From the NCBI RefSeq assembly GCF_047302465.1, contig NZ_CP178621.1, forward strand, positions 1,612,001 to 1,676,000: DNA of 64,000 nucleotides, written 5' to 3'. Positions 8,457 through 16,305 of the stretch are shown here, piece by piece; the first letter of the stretch is position 1, and every line of letters starts with the position of its first letter. The notes below the pieces were generated by a model. That model did no database searches. It was not told the origin of the DNA and saw only the letters and a list, made by a program, of their open reading frames with translations. Source of the stretch: JACMRP01 sp047302465. GTDB taxonomy: Bacteria; Bdellovibrionota; Bdellovibrionia; Bdellovibrionales; Bdellovibrionaceae. The position numbers and the translations under genes are program-made.

Positions 8457-8854
8457 AAAGCTCCATGGATTGCATCGATAAACGAGGTTACTTCCGATGG
8501 CAATGGGCAGGTTTTTCCCGTCGAGTAATTAACGCTGACAAAAACTATATTGGCGGAAAAAGCTTTGTATCCAGAACGTTTCATTTCATGGGTTAGCGTT
8601 AGCATTTTTGAGCTGTGACTATGAATCGTGATAGCGACTTCAATAGGGCCAGCCGTCAATGGAAGTGAGTACTCAGCATCGATTTTAGCCACAACTAGAG
8701 CGATGTCTTTATTTTTTAATGAGGCATAGTCTGCATAATGCGTCTGCAGGAGCTGCTCACGCACCTTTTCACAAATAACAAAATAGTGTGGATGATGAAC
8801 ATATCCAACGGGATCCAACTCGTTAAGTTCAATTGTGTATGAAAGAGTTTTCAT
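8453..8854 (-). CDS. Acyl-CoA thioesterase, hotdog fold (YbgC/FadM-like)
   Basis: 133 residues. The N-terminal stretch ELDPVGYVHHPHYFVICEKVRE matches the active-site region of 4-hydroxybenzoyl-CoA/YbgC thioesterases, where an Asp precedes a G-V-x-[HY]-x-x-Y segment. ATG 8854 is chosen because it makes a TGATG junction with the upstream gene's stop; the TTG one codon earlier would also be in frame. It probably hydrolyses an acyl-CoA or acyl-ACP in the cytoplasm. It sits between another hotdog thioesterase and the histidine kinase in one operon, which suggests a shared lipid-related task. Substrate unknown. Confidence 0.8.
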   Translation of the reverse strand: MKTLSYTIELNELDPVGYVHHPHYFVICEKVREQLLQTHYADYASLKNKDIALVVAKIDAEYSLPLTAGPIEVAITIHSHSSKMLTLTHEMKRSGYKAFSANIVFVSVNYSTGKTCPLPSEVTSFIDAIHGAL

Positions 8855-9432
8855 CAAGGTCTCACATAAGGGATAAGTTCAGGAGGCAGTGGCTGCGAGG
8901 TTGCTCTTTCAAATTGCTGACGGTTCAAGAGATAAAAAACGCCAGTTCCAGTTAGTACGGGTTTCTGCTTTTCGTTTAGAAGTTCGAATCTCACAAGTAC
9001 AAAAGATCCTAGGCGAAAGTAGATTTGAGACCGACCCGTGATTTTTTCTGACACCTTTGCAGGACGTTGCCACTCTAGTTCTGCCTTGAGGCTCATCGCA
9101 AATTTATTGAGACTGCCAAGCACGTTGTTGGCCATCAATTCATCTGCCAGCGTTGCTAAAATGCCGCCATGGATGATATTAGCAAATCCTTGGAAGTTGG
9201 TATGCGTGTTGGTCCACTCGCAACGACAAGTGTTGTTTTCTTCGACGAAGAATTCTGCCTTTAAACCCCAAGGATTATTTTTGGAGTTTACGAAGCCATT
9301 GTGGGCATCGCTATTTTGCAATGGAAATGTCACAGGTGAAATTTCCACGGAGTTTTTGATACGCGTGCGTTTCATTTTTTGTTTCAATATAAAAGTGAAA
9401 AGCTGAAGCAGGCCAAAAAGAGCGGTAATCAT
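8854..9432 (-). CDS. PaaI-like hotdog thioesterase
   Basis: 192 residues. The motif NIIHGGILATLADELMA (about 84-100) is the HGG-[IV]-x-[AS]-x-x-D-x-x-[AM] signature of PaaI-type thioesterases, followed by the usual beta strands and a basic-aromatic tail. An N-terminal hydrophobic stretch (MITALFGLLQLFTFIL) precedes the domain. It could anchor the enzyme in the membrane, or the real start could be an in-frame Met near residue 20. The ATG at 9432 overlaps the methyltransferase stop as ATGA, which favours the long form. Substrate unknown. Confidence 0.78.
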   Translation of the reverse strand: MITALFGLLQLFTFILKQKMKRTRIKNSVEISPVTFPLQNSDAHNGFVNSKNNPWGLKAEFFVEENNTCRCEWTNTHTNFQGFANIIHGGILATLADELMANNVLGSLNKFAMSLKAELEWQRPAKVSEKITGRSQIYFRLGSFVLVRFELLNEKQKPVLTGTGVFYLLNRQQFERATSQPLPPELIPYVRP

Positions 9433-10226
9433 TGAGGACCCATCTTTCGTAGCTCGATCAAGTAGTTCGCAATGGTGCGATTCCAGCCTTTTTGAGCTAT
9501 TTTGAGGTATTGAATAAACTGTACTTTTTCTGGCGATTGGATATCAGCGAGTTTGCCTAGCCAGAAATCAATGGTGCGTGCGTAGCTTGACGAATGCTCT
9601 AGCAGGCTCACCATTTGGAAACCTTTTTGCGGAACGGTTTCTAAGAATTCTGGCAATGCTAAAATTTCAGCAAAACCAAAAACTTCTTTTTGAACAAAGC
9701 TAGTTTCACTACGGAAAGCATGCTTCGTGAATAAATCCTTAGTGATGAAAAACGTGTCTTCAATAATGACACGGCCGCCTGGCTTTAAGAGACTATAGAG
9801 TTTCTCTAACTGGTTTTCTTTTTGGGTCATATGGCAGAACGAACCAATGAAGTAAATGATGTCGAATGAGTTTGGCGCTAAAGAATCCGCCGTCTCAAAA
9901 CAACCCTCATGAATAATCGCATCAGGCTGAATTTGTGTTTGGATGTAGGTATTTTGCACAAGTGATGGATTGATAGCGGTGTAAGTGAAATCTTTTTTCA
10001 CTTCTGAAAGACGTTTAATAAACGATCCCCAGCCAGGTCCAACTTCAAGAATAGCAGGGTTGGTAGAGCCTTGAAGGAAACTGACATGCTTATTGAGCAT
10101 GTTTAGGATGCCCTCCTCGAGGGTTTCATTCTGGTGATAGAGCCCGCTTGTGTATTTCATGTAGGGATCAAGGAATGCTTGGAAGAACTCAGCGCTAATA
10201 TCATAATGCTTGTTGGTTTCAGCCAT
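9429..10226 (-). CDS. SAM methyltransferase related to cyclopropane fatty acid synthase
   Basis: 265 residues. The N-terminus HYDISAEFFQAFLDPYMKYTSGLY closely follows the CFA-synthase HYD-[VI]-x-N/A-x-F-[YF]...LD-x-x-M-x-Y-[ST] pattern. Motif I for S-adenosylmethionine is EVGPGWGSF (about 66-74), and LLKPGGRVIIED is the usual post-motif strand. ATG 10226 is used because GGAGG lies 4 nt before it; the longer frame to 10256 has no such site. CFA synthases add a methylene or methyl group to membrane lipid acyl chains, but at 265 residues this protein is shorter than E. coli Cfa (about 380). A small-molecule C-methyltransferase remains possible. It is the first gene of the four-gene operon. Confidence 0.78.
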   Translation of the reverse strand: MAETNKHYDISAEFFQAFLDPYMKYTSGLYHQNETLEEGILNMLNKHVSFLQGSTNPAILEVGPGWGSFIKRLSEVKKDFTYTAINPSLVQNTYIQTQIQPDAIIHEGCFETADSLAPNSFDIIYFIGSFCHMTQKENQLEKLYSLLKPGGRVIIEDTFFITKDLFTKHAFRSETSFVQKEVFGFAEILALPEFLETVPQKGFQMVSLLEHSSSYARTIDFWLGKLADIQSPEKVQFIQYLKIAQKGWNRTIANYLIELRKMGPQ

Positions 10227-10290
10227 AGACCCTCCAGCTACACGTCTCGTAAACATAGAGGGTTTATAACTCAGGGCGTTAAAATAGTCA

Positions 10291-10305
10291 CTGGGGAGTC
10301 CCCAG
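10291..10305. promoter_or_regulatory. Dyad CTGGGGA-G-TCCCCAG upstream of the lipid cassette
   Basis: A perfect 7-bp inverted repeat with a single central base, 65 bp before the methyltransferase start and 96 bp after the LysR stop. It has no T-run, so an operator is more likely than a terminator. No cognate protein can be named. Confidence 0.35.
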
Positions 10306-10400
10306 GTTGAAGAATTTCTAAGGGATACGAAGGCTCTGGAAATGAGTCCGTGTAAAAAGTCCCTAGTAGCCCCAGTTTGAATATACGGGCGGAAAATGGG

Positions 10401-11264
10401 TTATTTAATCACGCGCACAATCTCTTGAAAGTAGTCCGGCATTTCTGTGCGCGGATACCAGGCAAGAGCTAGAGGATCTTTCAGCGTTTTTCCCTGATTG
10501 AGCTTGATCAGCTTTTTCTTTTCAATGAGTGGCTCGGCAATTTGTTGTTCTAAAAGACCGAAGCCTACGCCCGCACACAATAACGTTGAAAGCGCCAAGT
10601 TCTCGTTGGCAAAAAGACGGGGACGCTTCAGGTATTTCAATAAATTGAAGGTCTTTAGATAATTCAAGCTCGTGTGATCATCGGCATGAAATGCAAAGAG
10701 TCTTTCGTTTTCAAGAATGTCTTTAAGATCGCGGTCTTTCCAGCTCGGATGTCCCAGCAAGCAATACTCATCTGGCTTTACCACTTTACTATCAAGTTCC
10801 AACGGTACTTGGTGTGGATAGAGAACTACTATATCTGCTTTTCCGGTTTTGATCAGATCCAGACGGTTTTCACTGTCATCAATAATGAACTGCAAATTCA
10901 ATCGCGGCCATTTCTTAAAAATATCGCGGCACTGAGGCACCACTCGACCTGAGATAAAACTTGTGGGACCCGCAATCCGCAGCTCCACATCGGTTTCAAT
11001 ACCGCCTTTGTGAAGTTCCGCGAAGGTTTTGCCCTCAAGCTCTTTAGCTCCGAGGCAGTACTTCAGAAGGGCGTGTCCTTCCGTTGTTAGAGCCATACCT
11101 TTGCGACTACGGATAAAAAGAGTTACGCCAAGTTCGCTTTCCAGGCTGCGAATACGCTGAGTGACAGCGGTTTGGACGATACCAAGGGACTCTGCGGCCC
11201 CCATGACAGTGGTTTTATCGACGACGGCTAAAAAGGCTTTAAGTGGGGGACTTAGTAAACTCAT
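10401..11264 (-). CDS. LysR-type transcriptional regulator
   Basis: 287 residues. The N-terminal winged helix-turn-helix runs AFLAVVDKTTVMGAAESLGIVQTAVTQRIRSLESELG (broken here by text; residues about 9-48). The family's LFIRSRKGMALTTEGHALL follows, then a type-2 periplasmic-binding-protein-like effector domain (about 92-285). It is transcribed away from the small exported gene at 11349 across an 84-bp gap holding an ATCA-N10-TGAT dyad, the usual geometry for a LysR regulator and its target. The C-terminal tail WYPRTEMPDYFQEIVRVIK is echoed by the broken remnant at 6491-6558. Confidence 0.9.
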   Translation of the reverse strand: MSLLSPPLKAFLAVVDKTTVMGAAESLGIVQTAVTQRIRSLESELGVTLFIRSRKGMALTTEGHALLKYCLGAKELEGKTFAELHKGGIETDVELRIAGPTSFISGRVVPQCRDIFKKWPRLNLQFIIDDSENRLDLIKTGKADIVVLYPHQVPLELDSKVVKPDEYCLLGHPSWKDRDLKDILENERLFAFHADDHTSLNYLKTFNLLKYLKRPRLFANENLALSTLLCAGVGFGLLEQQIAEPLIEKKKLIKLNQGKTLKDPLALAWYPRTEMPDYFQEIVRVIK

Positions 11265-11289
11265 TTAAAGTGATGGATATATCAAAAAC

Positions 11290-11307
11290 ATCAATTATTC
11301 AAATGAT
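11290..11307. promoter_or_regulatory. Possible LysR binding site
   Basis: ATCA-N10-TGAT (11290-11293 and 11304-11307), AT-rich in the middle, sits in the divergent gap between the LysR gene and 11349. LysR regulators typically bind such interrupted dyads in this position. Confidence 0.4.
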
Positions 11308-11348
11308 AAAGAATCGAGCATAAATCAAAGACAAGAAGGAGACCCCCA

Positions 11349-11771
11349 ATGAAAACATTCCAAATTATCGGCCTGGTTCTGTTACTTAGTATTTCGGCTT
11401 CCGCCCACGTTCATCACGCAAAACACAATATGATCTTCTTTGGCGAGAACGAATTTTATGCTTCTCACTTGGTCTATAAAAGTCCTCACAACTATCAAGT
11501 GCTCGTAAAGCTGCAACTGGATGTAAACACGAAAGCTGTGTACGCCAAGGTAAAGAAAGAGTTCCCGAAGGACCTTTTTATATTTTTGCTCGATACTATG
11601 GATATCAAAGAGATCGAATCTCAGGAAGTGTTGACAGGAAAAATTCTGAGAGAAGACGAAAGTGGACAAAGAATAGACCTTGCGACCGGTCTTACGTTTA
11701 ATAAAACCCAATTCAAGATTTTATTTTTTAACGAGCTGCCTCTGTCACTAGAGGCTACTCCAAAACCATAA
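11349..11771 (+). CDS. Small exported His-rich-start protein
   Basis: 140 residues with a signal peptide (MKTFQIIGLVLLLSISASA). The mature N-terminus is HVHHAKHNMIFFGENEFYASH, with five His in 18 residues that might bind metal. The rest contains KSPHNYQVL and a beta-rich C-terminus. AGGAG lies 7 nt before the ATG. Divergent from the LysR gene and therefore a likely target. Family not recognised. Confidence 0.75.
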   Translation: MKTFQIIGLVLLLSISASAHVHHAKHNMIFFGENEFYASHLVYKSPHNYQVLVKLQLDVNTKAVYAKVKKEFPKDLFIFLLDTMDIKEIESQEVLTGKILREDESGQRIDLATGLTFNKTQFKILFFNELPLSLEATPKP

Positions 11772-11782
11772 AAGGAGACCCC

Positions 11783-11939
11783 ATGACAAAAGCCAAAGTT
11801 ATTGCCCACGACCTGATGAGATTCGATTTTAAAGGAGCTTACGAAAAGATTTTCTGTAAATGCGAATGCTGGAGGGATGGTCGCCGCTTGCATTAAAATT
11901 AAAGCCCTGGCCTCTGCCAAGAACTTGTTTTATGAATGA
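11783..11939 (+). pseudogene. Short gene with probable frameshift
   Basis: AAGGAG followed by ATG 11783 starts a frame that gives 37 residues and stops at 11896. From about 11850 the +1 frame reads SVNANAGGMVAACIKIKALA and ends at TGA 11937-11939, which looks more like real protein than the in-frame tail KCECWRDGRRLH. Removing one T from the TTTT run near 11853 would join them into a 52-residue protein. It follows the gene at 11349 by 11 bp, so it was probably co-transcribed. It may be a true pseudogene, a sequencing slip or an intact 37-residue gene. Confidence 0.4.
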
Positions 11940-11958
11940 CTTGCGGAGGCCAAATGTG

Positions 11959-12075
11959 TTCGACAAGTGACGTTGAATATGGTTGTCGCCAAGAACGTAT
12001 TTGTACTTCTGAACACTCTCTTCCGTCTTTTTTTGAACACTTCCTTTGGCTAGTTTTTAGGTGCTTCGACAAGTG
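11959..12075 (+). repeat. Direct repeat pair TTCGACAAGTG
   Basis: The same 11-mer occurs at 11959-11969 and 12065-12075, 106 bp apart, in the gap before the gene at 12137. A TATAAT hexamer follows at 12093-12098 without a well-spaced -35 box. The repeats may bind a regulator of 12137; no family can be named. Confidence 0.3.
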
Positions 12076-12136
12076 CCTCTATGTTTATGAGATATAATAA
12101 GTAAAGACGCTTATTTGATTTTAGTCAGGAAGTTCT

Positions 12137-13189
12137 ATGAAAATAAAGTACATGTCCCTTGCGCTAGGTTTGTTTCTTTTCGCTACTTCGGCTTGGTCTG
12201 CGAATGTCGCGGTCAAAGTTTCACCTGCTGACCTGGCTGAACACGTTTACTTTTCCTTTTCAGGCAAGGCGACGCTAAAGGAAGTGGCGGAATCTTCGGA
12301 AATGACAACCAAACACAAACAAGAGGCTCGTGCTTATTTGAGAGGTCACGCCTTGAGCTCAGAAAAAGTGCCTCGTATGACTTGGGTGTCAGGCTCGTCT
12401 GTGATCACAGTAGGATCCGAAAAAATAGATTTTTCGCTGATAGAAAAAAAACAACTGTTGGTGAATGGTAAAATAATTTCTATTCCTAAAGATTTTATTT
12501 TCTCTGAAGTTGCAAGGAAAATTCAAACTAGCTTGGAAACACCAAAAGGAAAGACACTTTTTAAACTTCCCTTCGAACTGATTTCTTCAGCTCAAGCTGC
12601 CAGTAGCTTTGGGGAATATTTTTTGGGCGCTATGAGCTATGTCCTGGGGATTGATCAGGGGGAGGCATGTAACAGTTCCGAGGCTGTAAGGCATGCCTCC
12701 TGTGTATTTAAATCTGAAGCCTCTGCCATTCAGGCAAGTATTCGCGAGTACGAGACTATTACGAACTTTAATTGCGTTGGAAAAAAATTTGACTCTATTA
12801 TCGTAAACTATGGAACTCCCAGCGCTCCGCGGAGGGGTACAACTTCCGTTGCCTATGACGAAAAAGGGAATATCAAGACACTCAGCTATCATAGGAATGA
12901 CCAATTGGATTGTCAAATGAGCCTAGTTGACGGCAAATTTGATAGCCTGACTTACTCTTCTGATTCCTCCGGCTGGGTTTGCGGACATAGCAACGGAGAA
13001 GGTGGCAATAAATTTGAAAAGGGAGATAAAGTTAAGTCGGTAATAGTTGGTGGTGATTTTTCACTCGCTCGCTTGCAAAAATGTTGTGCTTCTGATTCGT
13101 GTAAAGTCGAAATGAATGAATATATCGCTAACGGGCGGTTATCAGCGCCAGAAAACAAAGACAATATTCGTAATAGTATAGCGCAGTAG
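12137..13189 (+). CDS. Exported protein, unknown family
   Basis: 350 residues. AGGAAG lies 7 nt before ATG 12137, and a signal peptide ends near SAWSA-NVAV. The first half is Ser/Lys-rich with a hydrophobic patch (about 136-170). The second half holds about nine Cys, including a CC pair (KCCASDSCK), which suggests disulphides in the periplasm or outside. No catalytic motif is recognised. Stands alone with its own upstream region. Confidence 0.75.
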   Translation: MKIKYMSLALGLFLFATSAWSANVAVKVSPADLAEHVYFSFSGKATLKEVAESSEMTTKHKQEARAYLRGHALSSEKVPRMTWVSGSSVITVGSEKIDFSLIEKKQLLVNGKIISIPKDFIFSEVARKIQTSLETPKGKTLFKLPFELISSAQAASSFGEYFLGAMSYVLGIDQGEACNSSEAVRHASCVFKSEASAIQASIREYETITNFNCVGKKFDSIIVNYGTPSAPRRGTTSVAYDEKGNIKTLSYHRNDQLDCQMSLVDGKFDSLTYSSDSSGWVCGHSNGEGGNKFEKGDKVKSVIVGGDFSLARLQKCCASDSCKVEMNEYIANGRLSAPENKDNIRNSIAQ

Positions 13190-13516
13190 CGATTGGTTCT
13201 TAACAAGGATCTGAATCAGAAGTTTCAGCCGGCAAACTTTCATTTTGACGGGGTTACTTGGATTGTCCCCGACGAGGACTTTATCTTCCGGGAACATCTC
13301 CTATTTTCACTCAAAAACGTGTAGATTCCCTCGTAATTTCTGCCATTTCCCATAAACAAGATTAAGACGCACAGTGGCTGAGCGTCCCGGCGGGAACATT
13401 GCGGGACGCTTCGCGCCGGTAATACATACATTTTGCTGACAAAGCAGAGGCCTTTTACTACGACATGAGTGTAGAATTCGACCGTTTCGTCACACTTCTA
13501 GAGGGGAAATCAAAGA
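13190..13516. other. 327-bp gap with one strong stem-loop
   Basis: No credible gene. AGCGTCCCG (13381-13389) and CGGGACGCT (13402-13410) form a perfect 9-bp stem with a 12-nt loop. No T-run follows on either strand, so a standard terminator is unlikely. It could be a leader structure or a protein site in front of the trypsin-like gene. Confidence 0.5.
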
Positions 13517-14398
13517 GTGAGAAGCTTCCGCATTGTCATGTTCATTTCAGCTCTGTTTGGGATTGCGGCTTGTGCTCCTTCAAATTCTTCCTTGAATGAC
13601 CTGTCTTCCGTTTCTGGCGAGAGTATCATCGATGGGACGCGCGTGAACACACGTCCGACCACTGCTTCCAAAAGCATAGTCTATCTCGAACTTCTCAATG
13701 AACACGGCCAAGAAATTTCCTACTGCACAGCTGCCTTGATTGGACCGAATACGGTTTTGACGGCGGCTCATTGCTTTGATGACAACTTGGTTCGCCACTA
13801 CACAAGCTTCAACGTGGTTTTTGAAAATCAAGTTACCAGCAGCTGGGGCCCTCGTGTGGCTCGTCGCGGAGTCGCTTCACTCAGTCATCCAAAATACAAT
13901 ACAGAACGTAGTAAAAAACCTTATGCCTATGATCACGATATCGCCGTTGCAAGTTTTGCCGGAGATTTTCCAAAAGGTTTTGCGACAGTAAAAATGGATT
14001 CCGATGCAAGTGCCAACTACGCAGGACTGAGCGTGTACGTGTATGGTTTTGGCCGCTTCAAAGACTATGTCGGCGATGATTCTGATTTTGGCCGCTCAGG
14101 CGGCACGGGCCTTTTACGTAAAGGTGTCATGCAGATCGATCTTGAGTACACAAAATTTGCCGATCGCTACTTTACAAGTGTCGCGTCTGAGACTTTCTTG
14201 TGTCAGGGCGACTCGGGCGGTCCACAGTTTTATCATGAAAATGGTGTTTTAAAAGTTATTGGTGTTAATTCTGCTTCTACGGGAATCATTCTAGAAAATG
14301 GCCGTCAGACTTGCCGTGGACCGTCTCAGGTTACGAAGGTCGCGCCTTTCTATACGTGGTTGTCTAGTGCTCAGAAAAAACTATCAGGTCGCAACTAG
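13517..14398 (+). CDS. Trypsin-like serine protease lipoprotein
   Basis: 293 residues. The lipobox FGIAAC (lipidated Cys19) predicts membrane anchoring outside the cytoplasm. The S1 triad is complete: TAAHC gives His85, YDHDIAV gives Asp141 and CQGDSGGP gives Ser233. A zymogen-like start, IIDGTRV (37-43), precedes the catalytic domain. The start is GTG 13517 with AGGGG about 11 nt upstream. The next gene begins 11 bp after the stop, and a third gene follows closely in the same direction. Probably a secreted or surface protease. Confidence 0.9.
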   Translation: MRSFRIVMFISALFGIAACAPSNSSLNDLSSVSGESIIDGTRVNTRPTTASKSIVYLELLNEHGQEISYCTAALIGPNTVLTAAHCFDDNLVRHYTSFNVVFENQVTSSWGPRVARRGVASLSHPKYNTERSKKPYAYDHDIAVASFAGDFPKGFATVKMDSDASANYAGLSVYVYGFGRFKDYVGDDSDFGRSGGTGLLRKGVMQIDLEYTKFADRYFTSVASETFLCQGDSGGPQFYHENGVLKVIGVNSASTGIILENGRQTCRGPSQVTKVAPFYTWLSSAQKKLSGRN

Positions 14399-14409
14399 TG
14401 AGGTTATCG

Positions 14410-15387
14410 ATGAAACAACTCTTATGGATCTTCTTGGCTCTTCTTTTTGTCTCTGCTGCGAATGCCTCTCAAGAGGGCACTTACGGTTACGGCTACTGGG
14501 CCCCAAAGCATATTAGCGATTATTTGAAGGATGTAGATGGCAACTCTCCGAAAGAGGGAGCTCGCCAGTGTGAAAACGTCTATGCCAATGCCCTCAATCG
14601 CGGTGTTTTGGATATTCGCTACGCTCTTGGCTACTTCGATGATTCTCGTGGCGAAGACAGCATCGTGAATGGCATTAACTATGGTTTATCACCAAGTCTT
14701 GATATCGAGATCTTCCATGCGCTTCGCAAGCAATTGACTGCAAACTGCTGGAGTTTCTCAAAACGTCTTTGTGGCTTCAAAGAAAGTGGCGATGCTGAAA
14801 CTGGTAAAGTCGTACTTACGAAGCAAGAAAAGATCCATGGTCGCAAAATCACAGTTCGCATTACTTTGACTCAAGCGTCTGCAAGCTCGTCTTTTGCACA
14901 AAACAAAGGAGCTTCGGCTTCTCGTCAAAGTATGTTGACTCAGCAATCTGAAGAAAACTTCTTCGGTGGCTTAAGAACAGCAGACGTGGTGATCTACAAC
15001 GGTCACTCTCGCAACGGTGGTGGTCCTGACTTCAATCCGCCGATTTTGAATTCTCACAATAAAGTAAACTACAAAGGTTACTACGAGAAGAAACGTCCAG
15101 GCATTATAAGAACCATCGAGAACTTGAAGCACAATCCTAATCAAGGCTTCATTCTTGGTATGTTCTCTTGTTACTCTCGCAAACACTTCTATCAAACGTT
15201 TATGGATGCAAATCCACAACAAGGCTTGGTCTTGAGTGCCGACACGATTGATTACTTCGACGCTTTGAAAGGCTCTGTGGGCTACCTTGAAGGTATCCTG
15301 CGTGGAAGCTGCGGTGACGAGCTTTCAGAGAGCGCAAAACAGAACGATAAGATTCGTATCGGTTTCGAAGACTACAATATCCACTAG
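14410..15387 (+). CDS. Exported protein, possible caspase-fold (clan CD-like) peptidase
   Basis: 325 residues. ATG 14410 is used: GAGG lies 6 nt upstream and a signal peptide (MKQLLWIFLALLFVSAANAS) begins there, while the in-frame GTG 14398 would overlap the previous stop. Residues 191-206 read ADVVIYNGHSRNGGG, a strand ending in Gly-His (His199). Residues 246-260 read GFILGMFSCYSRKHF, a strand ending in Ser-Cys (Cys254). This His-then-Cys order after hydrophobic strands resembles caspases, gingipains and related clan CD peptidases. The similarity is from motif reading only and could be chance. It lies between a trypsin-like protease and an ADP-ribosylglycohydrolase. Confidence 0.7.
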   Translation: MKQLLWIFLALLFVSAANASQEGTYGYGYWAPKHISDYLKDVDGNSPKEGARQCENVYANALNRGVLDIRYALGYFDDSRGEDSIVNGINYGLSPSLDIEIFHALRKQLTANCWSFSKRLCGFKESGDAETGKVVLTKQEKIHGRKITVRITLTQASASSSFAQNKGASASRQSMLTQQSEENFFGGLRTADVVIYNGHSRNGGGPDFNPPILNSHNKVNYKGYYEKKRPGIIRTIENLKHNPNQGFILGMFSCYSRKHFYQTFMDANPQQGLVLSADTIDYFDALKGSVGYLEGILRGSCGDELSESAKQNDKIRIGFEDYNIH

Positions 15388-15396
15388 GCCGCACGA

Positions 15397-16305
15397 GTGC
15401 TGCCATTTCAAAGATCCAGAGTCGAAGGAATGCTCTTAGGGCTGCACGCAGGTGACAGCCTTGGGGCTACCATTGAGTTCTTGCCAGCCTCGCCAGCTTG
15501 GAACACCCACACCGAAATTATCGGAGGCGGAGAGTTCCACTGGAAACCGGGCGAGGCCACCGATGACACAGATCTTATGCTTTGTGTTTTAAAGTCCATT
15601 AGGTCCATCGAAAGTTTTGATTTCAATATTCTAAAAGCAGAAATGCTGAACTGGTATCACAGCAAGCCACCTGATATTGGCAATACTACGAAAAAGGGCC
15701 TGGCAAATCTCGAGGCCGGGCTGCCACTACGCGAGTGTGGTTTTGTCGACAATACCTTTCAGGGAAATGGTTCGATCATGCGAGTGGCCCCACTAGCACT
15801 CATGAAAGAAAATGCTGATGGGATCTATAAGGATGCACATTATTCTTCTTTATTAAACATCATGATCACACAAACAAAAATGACTCACGGTCATCAGCAT
15901 TGCGTAGATAGTGATGTGATTTTCATTGCCGCTCTTAAGAGTGCTCTGGCGGGGGATAGTAAGCAGCAGGTCTATGACCGCGCTTTGCAAACTGCTAAAG
16001 ATGTTTCCTCAGAGATTGCTCTACGGATCGAAGCTTTACCCCATTTGTCTTGGAGTGAAATGAAAACGTCGGGATTCTGCGTGGATACGTTGTGCGCGGC
16101 TCTGTGGGCGTTTTTAAAGTACAATTCTTTGGAAGAGTCTGTGACTGCGATTGTGAATCGTGGTGATGATGCAGATTCGTGTGGGGCTGTGACCGGGGCC
16201 TTGTGTGGTGCGCACTATGGTGTCCAAGCGGTGCCTGAGAGATGGCTTCAGACTCTTGAGCTCAAAGAAGCCATCTTGCAAGAAATCAAACGTCTTTCAA
16301 ATTAG
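15397..16305 (+). CDS. ADP-ribosylglycohydrolase family protein
   Basis: 302 residues starting at GTG 15397, 9 nt after the previous stop, with no strong ribosome site. DraG/ARH metal-binding motifs are intact: GDSLGA (19-24), TDDTD (55-59) and GDDADSCGAVTGALCGA (256-272). NGSIMRVAP (124-132) is also typical. These enzymes remove ADP-ribose from proteins or nucleic acids using two Mg ions. No signal peptide, so it is cytoplasmic, unlike its two exported neighbours. The final codon overlaps the stop of the convergent gene. Confidence 0.9.
   Translation: MLPFQRSRVEGMLLGLHAGDSLGATIEFLPASPAWNTHTEIIGGGEFHWKPGEATDDTDLMLCVLKSIRSIESFDFNILKAEMLNWYHSKPPDIGNTTKKGLANLEAGLPLRECGFVDNTFQGNGSIMRVAPLALMKENADGIYKDAHYSSLLNIMITQTKMTHGHQHCVDSDVIFIAALKSALAGDSKQQVYDRALQTAKDVSSEIALRIEALPHLSWSEMKTSGFCVDTLCAALWAFLKYNSLEESVTAIVNRGDDADSCGAVTGALCGAHYGVQAVPERWLQTLELKEAILQEIKRLSN

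Noticed and set aside
12093..12098. Full promoter around TATAAT at 12093
   Set aside because: No -35 hexamer at a normal distance; the nearest TTCGAC is about 22 bp away.
13381..13410. Reading the 9-bp stem as a terminator
   Set aside because: No T-tract follows on either strand; kept only as an unexplained stem-loop.
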